Assembly (NCBI GenBank): GCA_963922235.1
Contig: CAWUIJ010000002.1
Location: 1-51,629, forward strand
Length of the DNA: 51,629 nucleotides
Reading direction: 5' to 3'
From: Parvularcula sp963922235
GTDB lineage: Bacteria > Pseudomonadota > Alphaproteobacteria > Caulobacterales > Parvularculaceae
Part shown: positions 7,511 through 16,511 of the stretch, one piece after another
How the letters are laid out: each line of letters starts with the position of its first letter
How positions within the stretch are numbered: position 1 is the first letter of the stretch
The notes under the pieces: generated by a model
What the model saw: the letters and a program-made list of their open reading frames with translations, nothing else
Databases searched by the model: none
Told to the model about the DNA's origin: nothing
Translations under genes and position numbers: made by a program

Positions 7511-9582
7511 TACTTTCCGGGCGCAGCGTCCTCCGCACGCGGAACAGGCATCGGTTTCATGAGCTTGTCCGCAAAAAGCTGCGCCTGGTCATCATAGTGC
7601 GGAGATTTCGGCCTGCTCATGGCAGCGCCGAGGGGGTAAATTGTCTCCGCTGACATGGTGCCATCAGGGTACCAGTTGACGTAGTAGATATAGCTGTCCC
7701 CAAAAGCAGCTGCGACCCGGCCGTCGTCCTCCTCAAGCCAATAGAGTGCGCGCAGCGCATCCGGTCCGCCCGTAAGCGGCAAGTCCTCGCCACCGCGCCG
7801 TAAGCGGACGACATCCGTCAGCGGAGGATCGAGACGACCGAAGTGCTCACGCAGCCGCGCAGCAGAGCTTTTGAGCGCAGCCTCTGGCCCCTTCACCTCT
7901 GTCCACCCGCGGGTCTCAGCATAGAGCTGATGCAGGATCAGACCGGCAAGGGCGTCAGCGTCACCGCGGCCATCAAGGTCATAGTCCCATTGGCGCAAAA
8001 GGGCTTCCGCCTCAGGCTCACCGGTTGAGCCATCGAGGGACGTGATGAAGTCGACCATGATCTCTCCGATCCAGGACGATTGATCATAGGCCGTATCATA
8101 CTTGATCCGATCAATTGAGGCCCGATCGAAGGTCTCAAGCTCTTCTAGCAAACCAATCGCACGCAAGATCCGATTGCTGACCTTCGTCTCGATCCCGTAG
8201 AGATCAGCGTAATCCTCACGCACCATGTCGCTCGACGGCGACGTGGCCAAGAAGGGTGTGTTGTTGGCGTTGACGATGTATCCCGACGCCGGGTTCACGA
8301 GATAAGGGATCATGCTCTGCGGAGCATAGTCCGTCCAAAGGTATTGTGAGTCATCACCTGGCATGACGCCTGACCAATCGATCTCGGGGGAGCGATCCGG
8401 GAACGATGCATTGTAGAGATAGGCAATGTTCCCCTCGCGATCGGCATAGACAAAGTTGGTTGCGGGAATAGCCTGCATGGCCATCACGTCTTGCCATTCC
8501 TCGAAGGACTGGGCCTTGTTGAGGCGGTAGTACTGCTCCATGTGGCGCACCTCACCCATTCCAGCATAACGGAAGGCAAAGGCGCCGTTGTCGTTCTTGA
8601 TCACCGGACCGTGCACGGAGCTATAAACTGTTTGCCGGACAGGGATCACAAAAGGTCCAAAGCGCACTTTCAGCCAAACCTTTCGCTCAGCCAGATCGCG
8701 CCATGCACCATCGAGCATGTACTGGGTCCCCGCCTCGTTCATCGTGAGCTCAAAAATATCCGTCAGGTCAGGAACATTCACCGTATTGGTCCATCCCAGA
8801 TTCTCATTATACCCCATCAAAATGAAGGGCACGCCGGGGAACAAGGCGCCAGAAATTGCCCATCCTTCACCCGAGGCAATCCGTGCTTCGTACCAGGCCG
8901 CTGGCCCCTCCCAAGGCTGATGGGAGTTCGAGATCAGCATGGTGGAGCCGTCGGCCATCCGCTCTGGCGCAAAGGCGAAGGCGTTCGAACCGCGCTTCTC
9001 TGGCCCCGTTGAATGGGGAAGCTCTTGGCCCTCAAAGAGATCTTGAACGACATCGTCCAGGCCAAAGAACAACGGCGAGACCAGAACAAAACCGCCAACA
9101 ATGTCAGTCGACCTCACAGGGAACATCTGATGGCGGAGAATTTCCTCAGGGTGCTCATAGGCATAAGCGTTGATCCCATCGGCGTAAGCCTTGGCCATGG
9201 CCTTCGTCTCTGGCGAAACGAGGTGCCAGGAGCGGAGCAATTGCTCGTCGACGGCGATCAAGTGCTTGAAGTAGTCAGCGATCGCGCCCTCTTGTCCCGT
9301 GATCGCACCCAGCTGCCCGCGAACAGCCGCAAGGCGCTCCTGAATGGTGCCGAAATCATCCTCAGCATGCGCATAGGCAAGTCCGAAGGCCGTCGCTGGG
9401 TCGGTTTCACCATAGATCGTCGGTACACCGTAGGAATCGCGCTCTATCCTGTAGGCTGCTGGCGCCTCGTATCCGTTAAGTGATGCGAGCTTCTCCCAGC
9501 GCGCCACTTGTGATCCGATGATAATCGATCCGGTCAAGGCAAAGAGAAAAACCCCGGCCGTCTTGGCTATACGTGCGAGCAT
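7507..9582 (-). CDS. Penicillin acylase family protein (Ntn hydrolase)
   Basis: A 691-residue precursor with an N-terminal membrane or signal segment (VFLFALTGSIIIGSQVA) suggesting export. It has the penicillin acylase layout: an A-subunit part beginning YRIERDSYGVPTIYGE and LAYAHAEDDF, then a cleavage site with the would-be N-terminal nucleophile Ser199 in RGSNAFA. The B subunit has ISNSHQPWEGPAAWYEA and the later Asn-containing segment VNANNTPF. Relatives hydrolyse beta-lactam side chains, acyl-homoserine lactones or other amides. Substrate cannot be assigned; quorum quenching is only one possibility. Convergent with gcrA and sharing its stop region. Confidence 0.9.
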   Translation of the reverse strand: MLARIAKTAGVFLFALTGSIIIGSQVARWEKLASLNGYEAPAAYRIERDSYGVPTIYGETDPATAFGLAYAHAEDDFGTIQERLAAVRGQLGAITGQEGAIADYFKHLIAVDEQLLRSWHLVSPETKAMAKAYADGINAYAYEHPEEILRHQMFPVRSTDIVGGFVLVSPLFFGLDDVVQDLFEGQELPHSTGPEKRGSNAFAFAPERMADGSTMLISNSHQPWEGPAAWYEARIASGEGWAISGALFPGVPFILMGYNENLGWTNTVNVPDLTDIFELTMNEAGTQYMLDGAWRDLAERKVWLKVRFGPFVIPVRQTVYSSVHGPVIKNDNGAFAFRYAGMGEVRHMEQYYRLNKAQSFEEWQDVMAMQAIPATNFVYADREGNIAYLYNASFPDRSPEIDWSGVMPGDDSQYLWTDYAPQSMIPYLVNPASGYIVNANNTPFLATSPSSDMVREDYADLYGIETKVSNRILRAIGLLEELETFDRASIDRIKYDTAYDQSSWIGEIMVDFITSLDGSTGEPEAEALLRQWDYDLDGRGDADALAGLILHQLYAETRGWTEVKGPEAALKSSAARLREHFGRLDPPLTDVVRLRRGGEDLPLTGGPDALRALYWLEEDDGRVAAAFGDSYIYYVNWYPDGTMSAETIYPLGAAMSRPKSPHYDDQAQLFADKLMKPMPVPRAEDAAPGKY

Positions 9583-9644
9583 GTGCTCCCCCTCTTATGT
9601 TTTTTAGGGAGTGTAGGGACACACGTCTTGTGAAGAAACCGTCT

Positions 9645-12233
9645 TTATTCAGCGGCCATATACTGCTCGGCCGGACCGTCGGCAGGCAGATGGCAGGTCA
9701 CGGTGGTGCCCTCGTCCTCTTGGCTTGAGAGCCGAACAAACCCACCGTGCAGACCCACAAAGCTGTTGACCAGTGCCAGGCCAACCCCAGCGCCCGCGCC
9801 AGGTCCAGCGGCTTCGTAGCGCTCAAAGACCTTGGCCTGATCAGCCGGGGTCACGCCGCGGCCCGTATCGGTGACCCACAGGCGGACCATATCGCCGTCG
9901 CGCTCAGCGCCAATCGTCACTTCGCCTCCAGGGCCAGTGAACTGGAAGGCATTCGCCAAGAGGTTGAACAGCACCTGCTTCAGCCGCCGCTCATCCCCGC
10001 GGATCTTGCCCACGGTGTCATCGCATTCGATGGTGAGCTTGATCTCGCTGTCCTCGGCCTTCAGCGCCGCATAGGTCTTGGCATTTTCCATCAGAGAACG
10101 GACTTCCACATAGTCCATCTCAAGATCGAGTTGCCCCGCATCCACAGCCGCCAAGTCAATAATGTCGTCGACGAGATCGAGAAGCTTGAGCGACGAGGCA
10201 ACGATCGCAGCGGTGTAGTCTTTCTGGCGATCCGTGAGCGGACCGGCGAACTCGTTCTCCAGCACCTCGGCAAAGCCTTTGATGACGTTGAGAGGGTCGC
10301 GCAGCTGGTAGGAAATATGGTTCGTGAACCGCGTTTTGATACGGTCGGCCTCTTCAAGGATCTGGTTCCGCACCTCGAGCTCTTTTTGACGCTCTTGGCT
10401 ATCGGTCATGTCGATGAAGCTAACCAAGGTCGCGCCATCGGGCAGCGGTGAGGTGGCATAGGCCATCCAGCGCCCATCCTTAAGCTTGAACGGACCACCC
10501 GCTTCGGTCTGGCGATCCTGCGGTGAGAAGCTCACGATGCGCCGCTTCATAGCCTTAAAGTCATCCATGGCGTTCGGCGCCATCTCAACAAATTCGGCTG
10601 ACAGACGATCGAAATGCGGAGAGTTCTCGAGTTCTTCTTCCGAAAGGCCCCAGAGGTCCAAGAAGGCTTGGTTGAAGAGTGCCATCCGGCCATCGGCGCC
10701 AAAGACCGCCACACCTTCGGACAGATTGTTCAGCGTCGCGCGCTGCACCTTGATCTGGGTCTGGTAGAGCGTCTGCAACTCAACGGTTTGGGTGATGTCT
10801 TCGAAGACGATCGCGATCCCGCCGAGGGCATGGCGGCGGGTCGCCACGCGCAAGGTCCGACCGTTGGGCAGGCTCCAGATATCATCAGGCTCGGCATCAT
10901 TGTTGCCATCATCCGTATAGACACGGAGCTGCTGCTCTTTCCATTGAGCAAAATCCGCCTGCGCGGGGAGCCGCTCTTCATGGCGAAGGCGATCGAGAAC
11001 TTCGGCATGGCTTGGGTTATGACGAAGCTCTGCCTCTTCAAGTCCCCACAGCTCAACAAAGCTTTGGTTATAATACTCAAGGTGCTGATTAGGTCCGAAG
11101 ACCGCGACAGCTGTACCGAGCTGATCGAGTGTCTGGCGGTGTGCCTCTTGGTGGCGGCGCAGCTCTTCTTGGGCCTTGTCTTGGCGCGTCACGTCAATCG
11201 CCAGGCCAGCCATGGAAACACGGCCGCCCGCGGCGTGCATAGGCTGTTCGATCACGCGCAGCACGCGGCGCTGGCCACGGATATTGACGCGGATCAGATC
11301 GTCAGCCGCCTTCCGCCCGCTGCGCTCATGCTCCGTCTTCGCCTTTTCTGCGACCTTTCGGAAGCCAGGGTCGATCTCGCGCTGCTCGGCGATGACTTCA
11401 TCAAGATTGATAGCCTCGACCATCTCGACATAGGCCTTGTTGACCCACTCAATCTTCAGGTCAGCGTCGCGGCGCCACGCGGCCATCGGAGCACGATCGA
11501 GATGATTGAACGCACCATGAAGGTCCGACGCTTTGTCCCGCGCCTGCCCCACCATGCCAGCCTCTTCTGCGAGACGAACAGCGGGGTCGGTGAGCCAAAG
11601 GGTCACCTGATCGCCAGCCACCCGGCCGTCGCACTCGATGGAACGCCCCTCTTCTGTCACCAAGGTCCCTGAAAAGGAGAGTCCCTCCTGGCGTAGACGG
11701 AAGACCTTGGTGCGGAGAGTCTCAGACTTATTAGACTGGACGTGATCTTCCGTGACATGGAGATCGCCGAAGGCATCGAGAAGGCTTTCTGCCGGACGCC
11801 GGAAGGCCTCAGGATCCTTTGATGCAAAGGTAATGAGGCTGGCCAAAGCCGCCGGACCACCCAAAACACGCGGCCGTCCCCAGCCATCAATCGCTTCGTC
11901 ATCGTTCTCTGCCCAGACCAAAACGAGACCAGGGTGGCTCGCTAAGACGGACTCGGATTTTTCAAGATTCGCTTCCATCCGCGCGAGCCGGCGAGACCAA
12001 TCTGACGTGAGGTGACGACTCGCTGACGCGGTCCGAATCGCCCAAAGAAGCGCTGCGAGCGCGAAGAAGACGGCGCCCGCTGTCACAGCGTAAGTCGGAT
12101 TGATAGCAAGAAGGGCTTGGCCAAGCTGAGCTGACCCGCCGCTTTGCATCAGCAAAACAGCCAAGCTCAAAGTCAAAGCCGCAAACACGGCGATGAGGCT
12201 TCCCTGCAGCGCGGCTCTCATGCCAGCGAGCAC
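9645..12233 (-). CDS. divL: DivL-like PAS sensor pseudo-histidine kinase with Tyr at the phosphosite
   Basis: 862 residues. Two N-terminal membrane helices (about residues 10-35 and 48-65) are followed by a PAS-like region and three clear PAS domains, two with the signature AVFG...YNQSFVELWGL or FNQAFLDLWGL. A DHp helix and an HATPase_c domain follow (N-box NLLANAFQF, G1 DTGRGV, G2 GVGLAL). In the H-box the phospho-accepting His is replaced: the motif reads SYQLRDPLN, with Tyr642 encoded at 10308-10310. Tyr at this site is the hallmark of DivL, which in Caulobacter binds DivK and tunes CckA, and thereby CtrA. Longer than the 769-residue Caulobacter protein. Downstream of the aminopeptidase gene by 128 bases. 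Confidence 0.9.
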   Translation of the reverse strand: MLAGMRAALQGSLIAVFAALTLSLAVLLMQSGGSAQLGQALLAINPTYAVTAGAVFFALAALLWAIRTASASRHLTSDWSRRLARMEANLEKSESVLASHPGLVLVWAENDDEAIDGWGRPRVLGGPAALASLITFASKDPEAFRRPAESLLDAFGDLHVTEDHVQSNKSETLRTKVFRLRQEGLSFSGTLVTEEGRSIECDGRVAGDQVTLWLTDPAVRLAEEAGMVGQARDKASDLHGAFNHLDRAPMAAWRRDADLKIEWVNKAYVEMVEAINLDEVIAEQREIDPGFRKVAEKAKTEHERSGRKAADDLIRVNIRGQRRVLRVIEQPMHAAGGRVSMAGLAIDVTRQDKAQEELRRHQEAHRQTLDQLGTAVAVFGPNQHLEYYNQSFVELWGLEEAELRHNPSHAEVLDRLRHEERLPAQADFAQWKEQQLRVYTDDGNNDAEPDDIWSLPNGRTLRVATRRHALGGIAIVFEDITQTVELQTLYQTQIKVQRATLNNLSEGVAVFGADGRMALFNQAFLDLWGLSEEELENSPHFDRLSAEFVEMAPNAMDDFKAMKRRIVSFSPQDRQTEAGGPFKLKDGRWMAYATSPLPDGATLVSFIDMTDSQERQKELEVRNQILEEADRIKTRFTNHISYQLRDPLNVIKGFAEVLENEFAGPLTDRQKDYTAAIVASSLKLLDLVDDIIDLAAVDAGQLDLEMDYVEVRSLMENAKTYAALKAEDSEIKLTIECDDTVGKIRGDERRLKQVLFNLLANAFQFTGPGGEVTIGAERDGDMVRLWVTDTGRGVTPADQAKVFERYEAAGPGAGAGVGLALVNSFVGLHGGFVRLSSQEDEGTTVTCHLPADGPAEQYMAAE

Positions 12234-12361
12234 TCCTGTTTATCAGGGGGCGAATCAGGCCCACCCACCTGTTGAGCACTTGAAGCGTCAACAAGTCGTT
12301 AATCTCTATGAAGAGGTGCTTACGGTGCTTCGCGCGAAGAGCGAAAGCTCCATTCAGCGGG

Positions 12362-13714
12362 TCACTGCGATTGTCTTGAAAACTCGCGTTCGAGCGCTGT
12401 GAAGATGGCACGGAGCGTTAAGGCTTCCCCGCCCTTCGGCCGGCCGGGGAGAGACGATGGGTTCCATGCGAAGGTATCGATATGCGTAAAGCTGATGTCC
12501 GCGCAGAAGCGTTTGAGGAACAAGGCCGCCGTGATCGAACCAGCAAATGGTGTGGATGCGGCATGATTCACATCAGCGATGTCCGACCGCAGATAGCTGT
12601 TGTAGCGATCCCAGAACGGCATCGGCCAGAGCGGATCACCGATCTCCATGCCTGCATCACAAATGGCGCGCTGGAACCCTTCATCCGTTGAGTAAATTGG
12701 TGGGAGATCAGGGCCAAGAGCAACCCGCGCTGCGCCTGTTAGGGTCGCGAGGGTCAAAATCCGATCAGGCTTGTCTTCAGCTGCGTAAGCAATGGTATCA
12801 GCCAGGATCAGTCGGCCTTCTGCGTCCGTGTTCGAAATCTCGACTGATTGTCCGGCGCGCGAGCGGAAGACGTCCCCCGGCCTGAAGGACGATCCTGACA
12901 CAGCATTTTCGACAGCTGGAACCAGGAGCCGGAACGAGATCGGCAGCTCCTGCTCCATGATCAGATGCGCAAGACCAAGCGCCGTTCCTGCACCGCCCAT
13001 GTCTTTTTTCATCAGGGCCATGCCCTTGCCGTTCTTGAGATTGAGACCACCGCTATCGAAGCAGACGCCCTTTCCAATGAGCGTGAAAGCGTGCTCACCG
13101 CCGTTGTTCCAGCGGAGATCCATCAGCCTCGGCGGGATCGCAGCCGCCCGGCCCACCGCATGAACCAAAGGAAAGTCGCGCTCCAAGGCTTCACCGGAAA
13201 TCGTCGACACCTCAGCCCCGAAATCATCGCCAAGATCATAGATTGCGGTCTCGAGCGCATCGGGGCCCATATCTTCCGCAGGCGTGTTGATGAGATCACG
13301 CGACAGCTTGATGGCCGCAGCCTTGCTGTTGGCGTCATCAGCCAGCGACTGATCATCAATCACCAGGTTAGGCGCCACATCACGATCCTTGAGATACGCG
13401 TCGAAGCGATAGGCTCCGAGCGCAAATCCTAAGACCGCCAGATCAAGCCGCGCTCCTTCCGGAGTCGCCGCAAATCGATAGTCCCGCTTCGGCAGTTTCA
13501 TTGCCGCGGCCCCGAGCGCAAGGGGATCACTGCCGTCCCCCGCACCGATCAGCACACCGCCATCAAAGTAAGCGATTTGATCCAAGCCGCCGTCAAACTG
13601 CTGGATTTCCGCAAGGTTTTCAGCGCCTTCGGGAAGAGGGTCCGCGTTGCTTAGGAGATAGAGCGGTGTCGCCGCCTTAGCGCGCTCCGAATCCACGACA
13701 ATCGGTGACGGCAT
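12362..13714 (-). CDS. M17 leucyl aminopeptidase family protein
   Basis: A 450-residue cytoplasmic metallo-aminopeptidase. The two-metal site is complete: IGKGVCFDSGGLNLK, then MKKDMGGAGTALG, and the family signature NTDAEGRLILADTIAYA. The N-terminal domain is short and divergent compared with PepA, as in many alphaproteobacterial paralogues that lack the PepA DNA-binding function. It removes N-terminal residues in peptide turnover. It sits between divL (downstream) and the CpaB-like gene (upstream, 69-base gap), all on the minus strand. Confidence 0.92.
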   Translation of the reverse strand: MPSPIVVDSERAKAATPLYLLSNADPLPEGAENLAEIQQFDGGLDQIAYFDGGVLIGAGDGSDPLALGAAAMKLPKRDYRFAATPEGARLDLAVLGFALGAYRFDAYLKDRDVAPNLVIDDQSLADDANSKAAAIKLSRDLINTPAEDMGPDALETAIYDLGDDFGAEVSTISGEALERDFPLVHAVGRAAAIPPRLMDLRWNNGGEHAFTLIGKGVCFDSGGLNLKNGKGMALMKKDMGGAGTALGLAHLIMEQELPISFRLLVPAVENAVSGSSFRPGDVFRSRAGQSVEISNTDAEGRLILADTIAYAAEDKPDRILTLATLTGAARVALGPDLPPIYSTDEGFQRAICDAGMEIGDPLWPMPFWDRYNSYLRSDIADVNHAASTPFAGSITAALFLKRFCADISFTHIDTFAWNPSSLPGRPKGGEALTLRAIFTALEREFSRQSQ

Positions 13715-13783
13715 GACAAACCCCCGGGGATCAACAAGATGGGCGACAGACCTACGCTTATTGAGTCAGCTTGCGCAATGCAC

Positions 13784-14356
13784 TCAACGCGAGGGCAGAC
13801 GGTGGTTCCATTGCTCAGGAAGAAAGCGGCGCTCAATGACCTCGCCCAGCGATGGGTCAAACTCCGCGCGCTCCCCGTATCGCCCGAGGGTGCTGCGCCG
13901 AGCCGTGAGAATGGCCCGCTGCCGCGCGTCCTTGAAACGCTGGATGTCGGCCACCTTGAAGGCGAACGTCATTCGCACCTGCCCGCCTTCAGCGGGATCG
14001 ATAGCAATCACAGGAACATCGCGGAAAAGCGGGTCTGTGCCCTGCCAGTCGTAGATATCGACGCGGTCTCCTGGTAAAATTAGGGATTGCTCTTCACGCC
14101 GCGCAATGACCGCACTGGCCAAGTCTTCTCCGGTGAACAGCCGCTGGGAAAGCGCTGTGCCGCGATTGCTATCGCGGATTGGTGCGCTGGCACCGGCACT
14201 CGCGGTGAAGGGTTCGGTGAGAATGAGATTAGCGGCTGAACTGGCGGGCTGGCGTGTCATCACCACAAGCACAACGGACCCAATCGCCAACATGACGAGT
14301 GCATCAACGAGCAAAATACGCAGCCTGCGGAACAAGAACGGCCTCCCCCGGTTCAT
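13784..14356 (-). CDS. Membrane-anchored protein with CpaB/RcpC-like (SAF-type) region
   Basis: 190 residues. One transmembrane helix near the N-terminus (ILLVDALVMLAIGSVVLVVM) is followed by a soluble domain. The stretch SAVIARREEQSLILPGDRVDIYDWQG, then a PLFRDVPVIAID segment, resembles the CpaB/RcpC periplasmic domain of Flp (Tad) pili, with the typical PGDRVD motif and NVRVLAV-like strand. No other tad/cpa gene is present, so this is a stray or specialised relative. The assignment rests on motif similarity only. Same strand as the small membrane protein gene upstream (43-base gap) and the aminopeptidase gene downstream. Confidence 0.55.
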   Translation of the reverse strand: MNRGRPFLFRRLRILLVDALVMLAIGSVVLVVMTRQPASSAANLILTEPFTASAGASAPIRDSNRGTALSQRLFTGEDLASAVIARREEQSLILPGDRVDIYDWQGTDPLFRDVPVIAIDPAEGGQVRMTFAFKVADIQRFKDARQRAILTARRSTLGRYGERAEFDPSLGEVIERRFLPEQWNHRLPSR

Positions 14357-14399
14357 CGAAGGGCAGACCTCTCTTTAGGTGAGTGTGAGAAAATTCAGG

Positions 14400-14513
14400 T
14401 TAAACGAACGAAACAAAAACCACCCAGATCGCGAGCAATAAATTGATCAGCAGCGCGACATCCATAGAATTCAGAAAGATTGCTTGCGTCTTTGTTGATT
14501 TCTTTTTGGCCAC
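14400..14513 (-). CDS. Small single-span membrane protein, 37 aa
   Basis: An unrecognised mini-gene. GTG at 14511-14513 lies 7 bases after a perfect GGAGGA (14521-14526 on the complement). The product starts MAKKKSTKTQ, continues through AIFLNSMD to a hydrophobic helix (VALLINLLLAIWVVFVS), and ends FV before TAA. The positively charged N-terminus and single helix suggest an inner-membrane peptide with its N-terminus in the cytoplasm. Another GTG lies one codon earlier. It fills the gap between the ligase-like gene (49 bases upstream) and the CpaB-like gene (43 bases downstream), so co-transcription is likely. Function unknown. Confidence 0.65.
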   Translation of the reverse strand: MAKKKSTKTQAIFLNSMDVALLINLLLAIWVVFVSFV

Positions 14514-14562
14514 CACAACGTCCTCCGCTGTGATGAAGTAGCATCAAAGAATGAAAGGTCGC

Positions 14563-15717
14563 TTAGGCTTCAGACCTAAAACGGTAAATCCTTGGTCTCT
14601 CGGCAGGACGCAATTTGCTTCGGCACCATTCATCAATGGCCCATGCCATGTCCTCATCAGGATCAAGGCCTGGCGCAACGGTGATGTCTGCGATCAAGCG
14701 ATCAAGCGCGCCAGAGCGTCGGGAAAGTCGAACATCGCAGCCCACAACGCCTGGATGCTCGGCAATGACGTCACCAATCTGGGACGGAAAGACGTTGATA
14801 GCGCCAATTTGCACCGCCCCGTCTCGGCGACCAGCAAGACGGAAGGATCGCTTGCCGTCCCATTCCACCTCATCCATGGGAATAAGACGCAACGCACGCC
14901 CGTCAGGGCGCTGACGGATGATCGCATCACCATCACGCTCCCAGTGATCGAAGAGGACAAAAGGCTCGCTTTGTGAATCGCGCCAGCCAACAACGCCTGT
15001 TTCGGTCGAACCGTAGAGCTCCCGGATCGCTCCCAGCCCCCGCTGCCTGAGCTTTTGCGCCAAATCCATGGTCAACGCCTCGCCAAAGGAGAGCGCCACC
15101 ACATTTCCTGGGATCTCTGGCAATGTGCTCGCAAGATAACGCCAAAGCGTTGGAGTCGCGACGACGAGATCCCCAAAGGTCAGCTTATCGGAGAGCTCGT
15201 CAGGCGTCAGCCCGCGGGCATCTAGGCTCTCCACCCGTTGGAGATTCGGTGCGATCAGCACACTCACAAGGCCTAAGAGGGAATGTGTCGGCACCATCGA
15301 GATGGTCCGTCTACGCCCAGCCAAAAGCGAAGCGACCGCTGCCCCATCCTGAAAGATATCATCAGCGGGATGGCGGGATGACGCCTCACCGCTTTGGGTG
15401 GCTGGATAGAAAGTGAAAGAGACAAGTTCGTCGCTGACCAGCGTGGCGAGACGTGCCGCCCAGTCACCGATCGTATCGTCCGGCGCCGTGGTCAGAAGGC
15501 CCTCGTCGAGACCGAAGAACTCAGCTGCCCGCGCCGCACAGTCTTTTTGTTGTTCAGGCGTGGCTTCCACACCGCCCGCGCCAAGCTTTGTGGTGGCGTC
15601 CCATCCTGAATGCACCAGTGTCTCTATATACCGCACATGACGGCGCGCGAGTTCATCGGCGATAAGGGAGCCGAGGATCTGGGTGATCTTGTCTTCGGTG
15701 AAGGAGAAGCTTTTCAT
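14563..15717 (-). CDS. ANL superfamily protein, PYP-type coumarate-CoA-ligase-like, degenerate
   Basis: 384 residues, a short form of the acyl-AMP ligase fold. ELYGSTETGVVGWRD is the A5 region, and GRRDGAVQIGAINVFPSQIGDVI matches the A8 region of the 4-coumarate-CoA ligases known from photoactive-yellow-protein loci. Two catalytic features look lost. The P-loop expected as TSGSTG reads PATQSGEASS, and the protein ends soon after LRPAERPRIYRF with no visible A10 lysine. It overlaps pabC by 4 bases and closes the pabB-pabA-pabC operon, suggesting a link to an aromatic acid such as p-aminobenzoate. No PYP or tyrosine ammonia-lyase gene is nearby. Activity is uncertain. Confidence 0.7.
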   Translation of the reverse strand: MKSFSFTEDKITQILGSLIADELARRHVRYIETLVHSGWDATTKLGAGGVEATPEQQKDCAARAAEFFGLDEGLLTTAPDDTIGDWAARLATLVSDELVSFTFYPATQSGEASSRHPADDIFQDGAAVASLLAGRRRTISMVPTHSLLGLVSVLIAPNLQRVESLDARGLTPDELSDKLTFGDLVVATPTLWRYLASTLPEIPGNVVALSFGEALTMDLAQKLRQRGLGAIRELYGSTETGVVGWRDSQSEPFVLFDHWERDGDAIIRQRPDGRALRLIPMDEVEWDGKRSFRLAGRRDGAVQIGAINVFPSQIGDVIAEHPGVVGCDVRLSRRSGALDRLIADITVAPGLDPDEDMAWAIDEWCRSKLRPAERPRIYRFRSEA

Positions 15718-16511
15718 GCCTCGTCTCTCTCCGCCGCGATGAGGGTCTCCGTCAAGGCCGCATAGTCACGTGGTTCAGCGACAGGTCCACCTTCCAGCTC
15801 GAGAGGTTCGATCCCGATCAAGCTGTTGGTCCGCAAGATAGGGTGTATACGGATCGCCTCGAGGCCAATACGCGCCTCGACCACCACGCCCTTTTCGATC
15901 AGGACCTCGCGAACAATGCCGGGAAGCAAGCCAACCTCGACCGGCGGCGTGACCCAACCGGCCTCTGTTTTGACCAAGAGATTGGCACAGCTGGTCGACG
16001 CCGGCTCGCCTTTGTTGTTGAGCATGATGGCGTCATCGCAGCCCAAGGCATCAGCTTCCATACGGGCGATCACTTGATCAGCATAGCTCACGCATTTCAT
16101 CCGGCTGAGCGGTGAGCCTTCATTCCGCCTCGTCTCCGCGATGATCACAGTTCGCAGGGCGGGTTGCCGGGGACCCGACGGCGAGATGGAGACAAGTGTG
16201 CGGTGGTCAACTGTCTTTGGCGGTAACAAGCCGCGGGGCCCCGATCCGCGGAAAACCGTGATGCGCATGGAGGCGGTCTCGCTATCGGAAGCCGCCTTGC
16301 GGGCGCTATCCTCAACCGCAGAAAAGTCAGGCTTCAATCCCAGCGCCGCGGCTGCACCCTCCATGCGCTGGAGATGGCGTTTCAAAAGAAGAGGTTGCCC
16401 CCTCTCGATACGGAGCGTTTCGAAGAGGCCGTCACCGAGGAGAAGGCCTCGCTCTTGCGCCGGGAACAAAGCCGCGCCGTCTTCGACCCGGTTTCCATCA
16501 AGCCATAGCAT
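15714..16511 (-). CDS. pabC: Class IV aminotransferase, probable aminodeoxychorismate lyase
   Basis: 265 residues of the fold-type IV PLP family. The start MLWLDGNRVEDGAALFPAQE and the GDGLFETLRIERGQPLLLKRHLQRM segment are typical of PabC and of branched-chain or D-amino-acid aminotransferases. The likely PLP lysine is in SRMKCVSYADQVIARMEA, followed by DDAIMLNNKGEPASTSCANL. PabC releases pyruvate from aminodeoxychorismate to give p-aminobenzoate for folate. The operon position directly after pabB and pabA, with overlaps of 14 bases (pabA) and 4 bases (ligase-like gene), favours PabC over other class IV enzymes. Confidence 0.85.
   Translation of the reverse strand: MLWLDGNRVEDGAALFPAQERGLLLGDGLFETLRIERGQPLLLKRHLQRMEGAAAALGLKPDFSAVEDSARKAASDSETASMRITVFRGSGPRGLLPPKTVDHRTLVSISPSGPRQPALRTVIIAETRRNEGSPLSRMKCVSYADQVIARMEADALGCDDAIMLNNKGEPASTSCANLLVKTEAGWVTPPVEVGLLPGIVREVLIEKGVVVEARIGLEAIRIHPILRTNSLIGIEPLELEGGPVAEPRDYAALTETLIAAERDEA

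Noticed and set aside
10614..11672. Long open frame of 352 codons on the plus strand inside divL
   Set aside because: Antisense to a fully conserved PAS kinase; no family motifs and composition expected from the opposite strand of a GC-rich gene.
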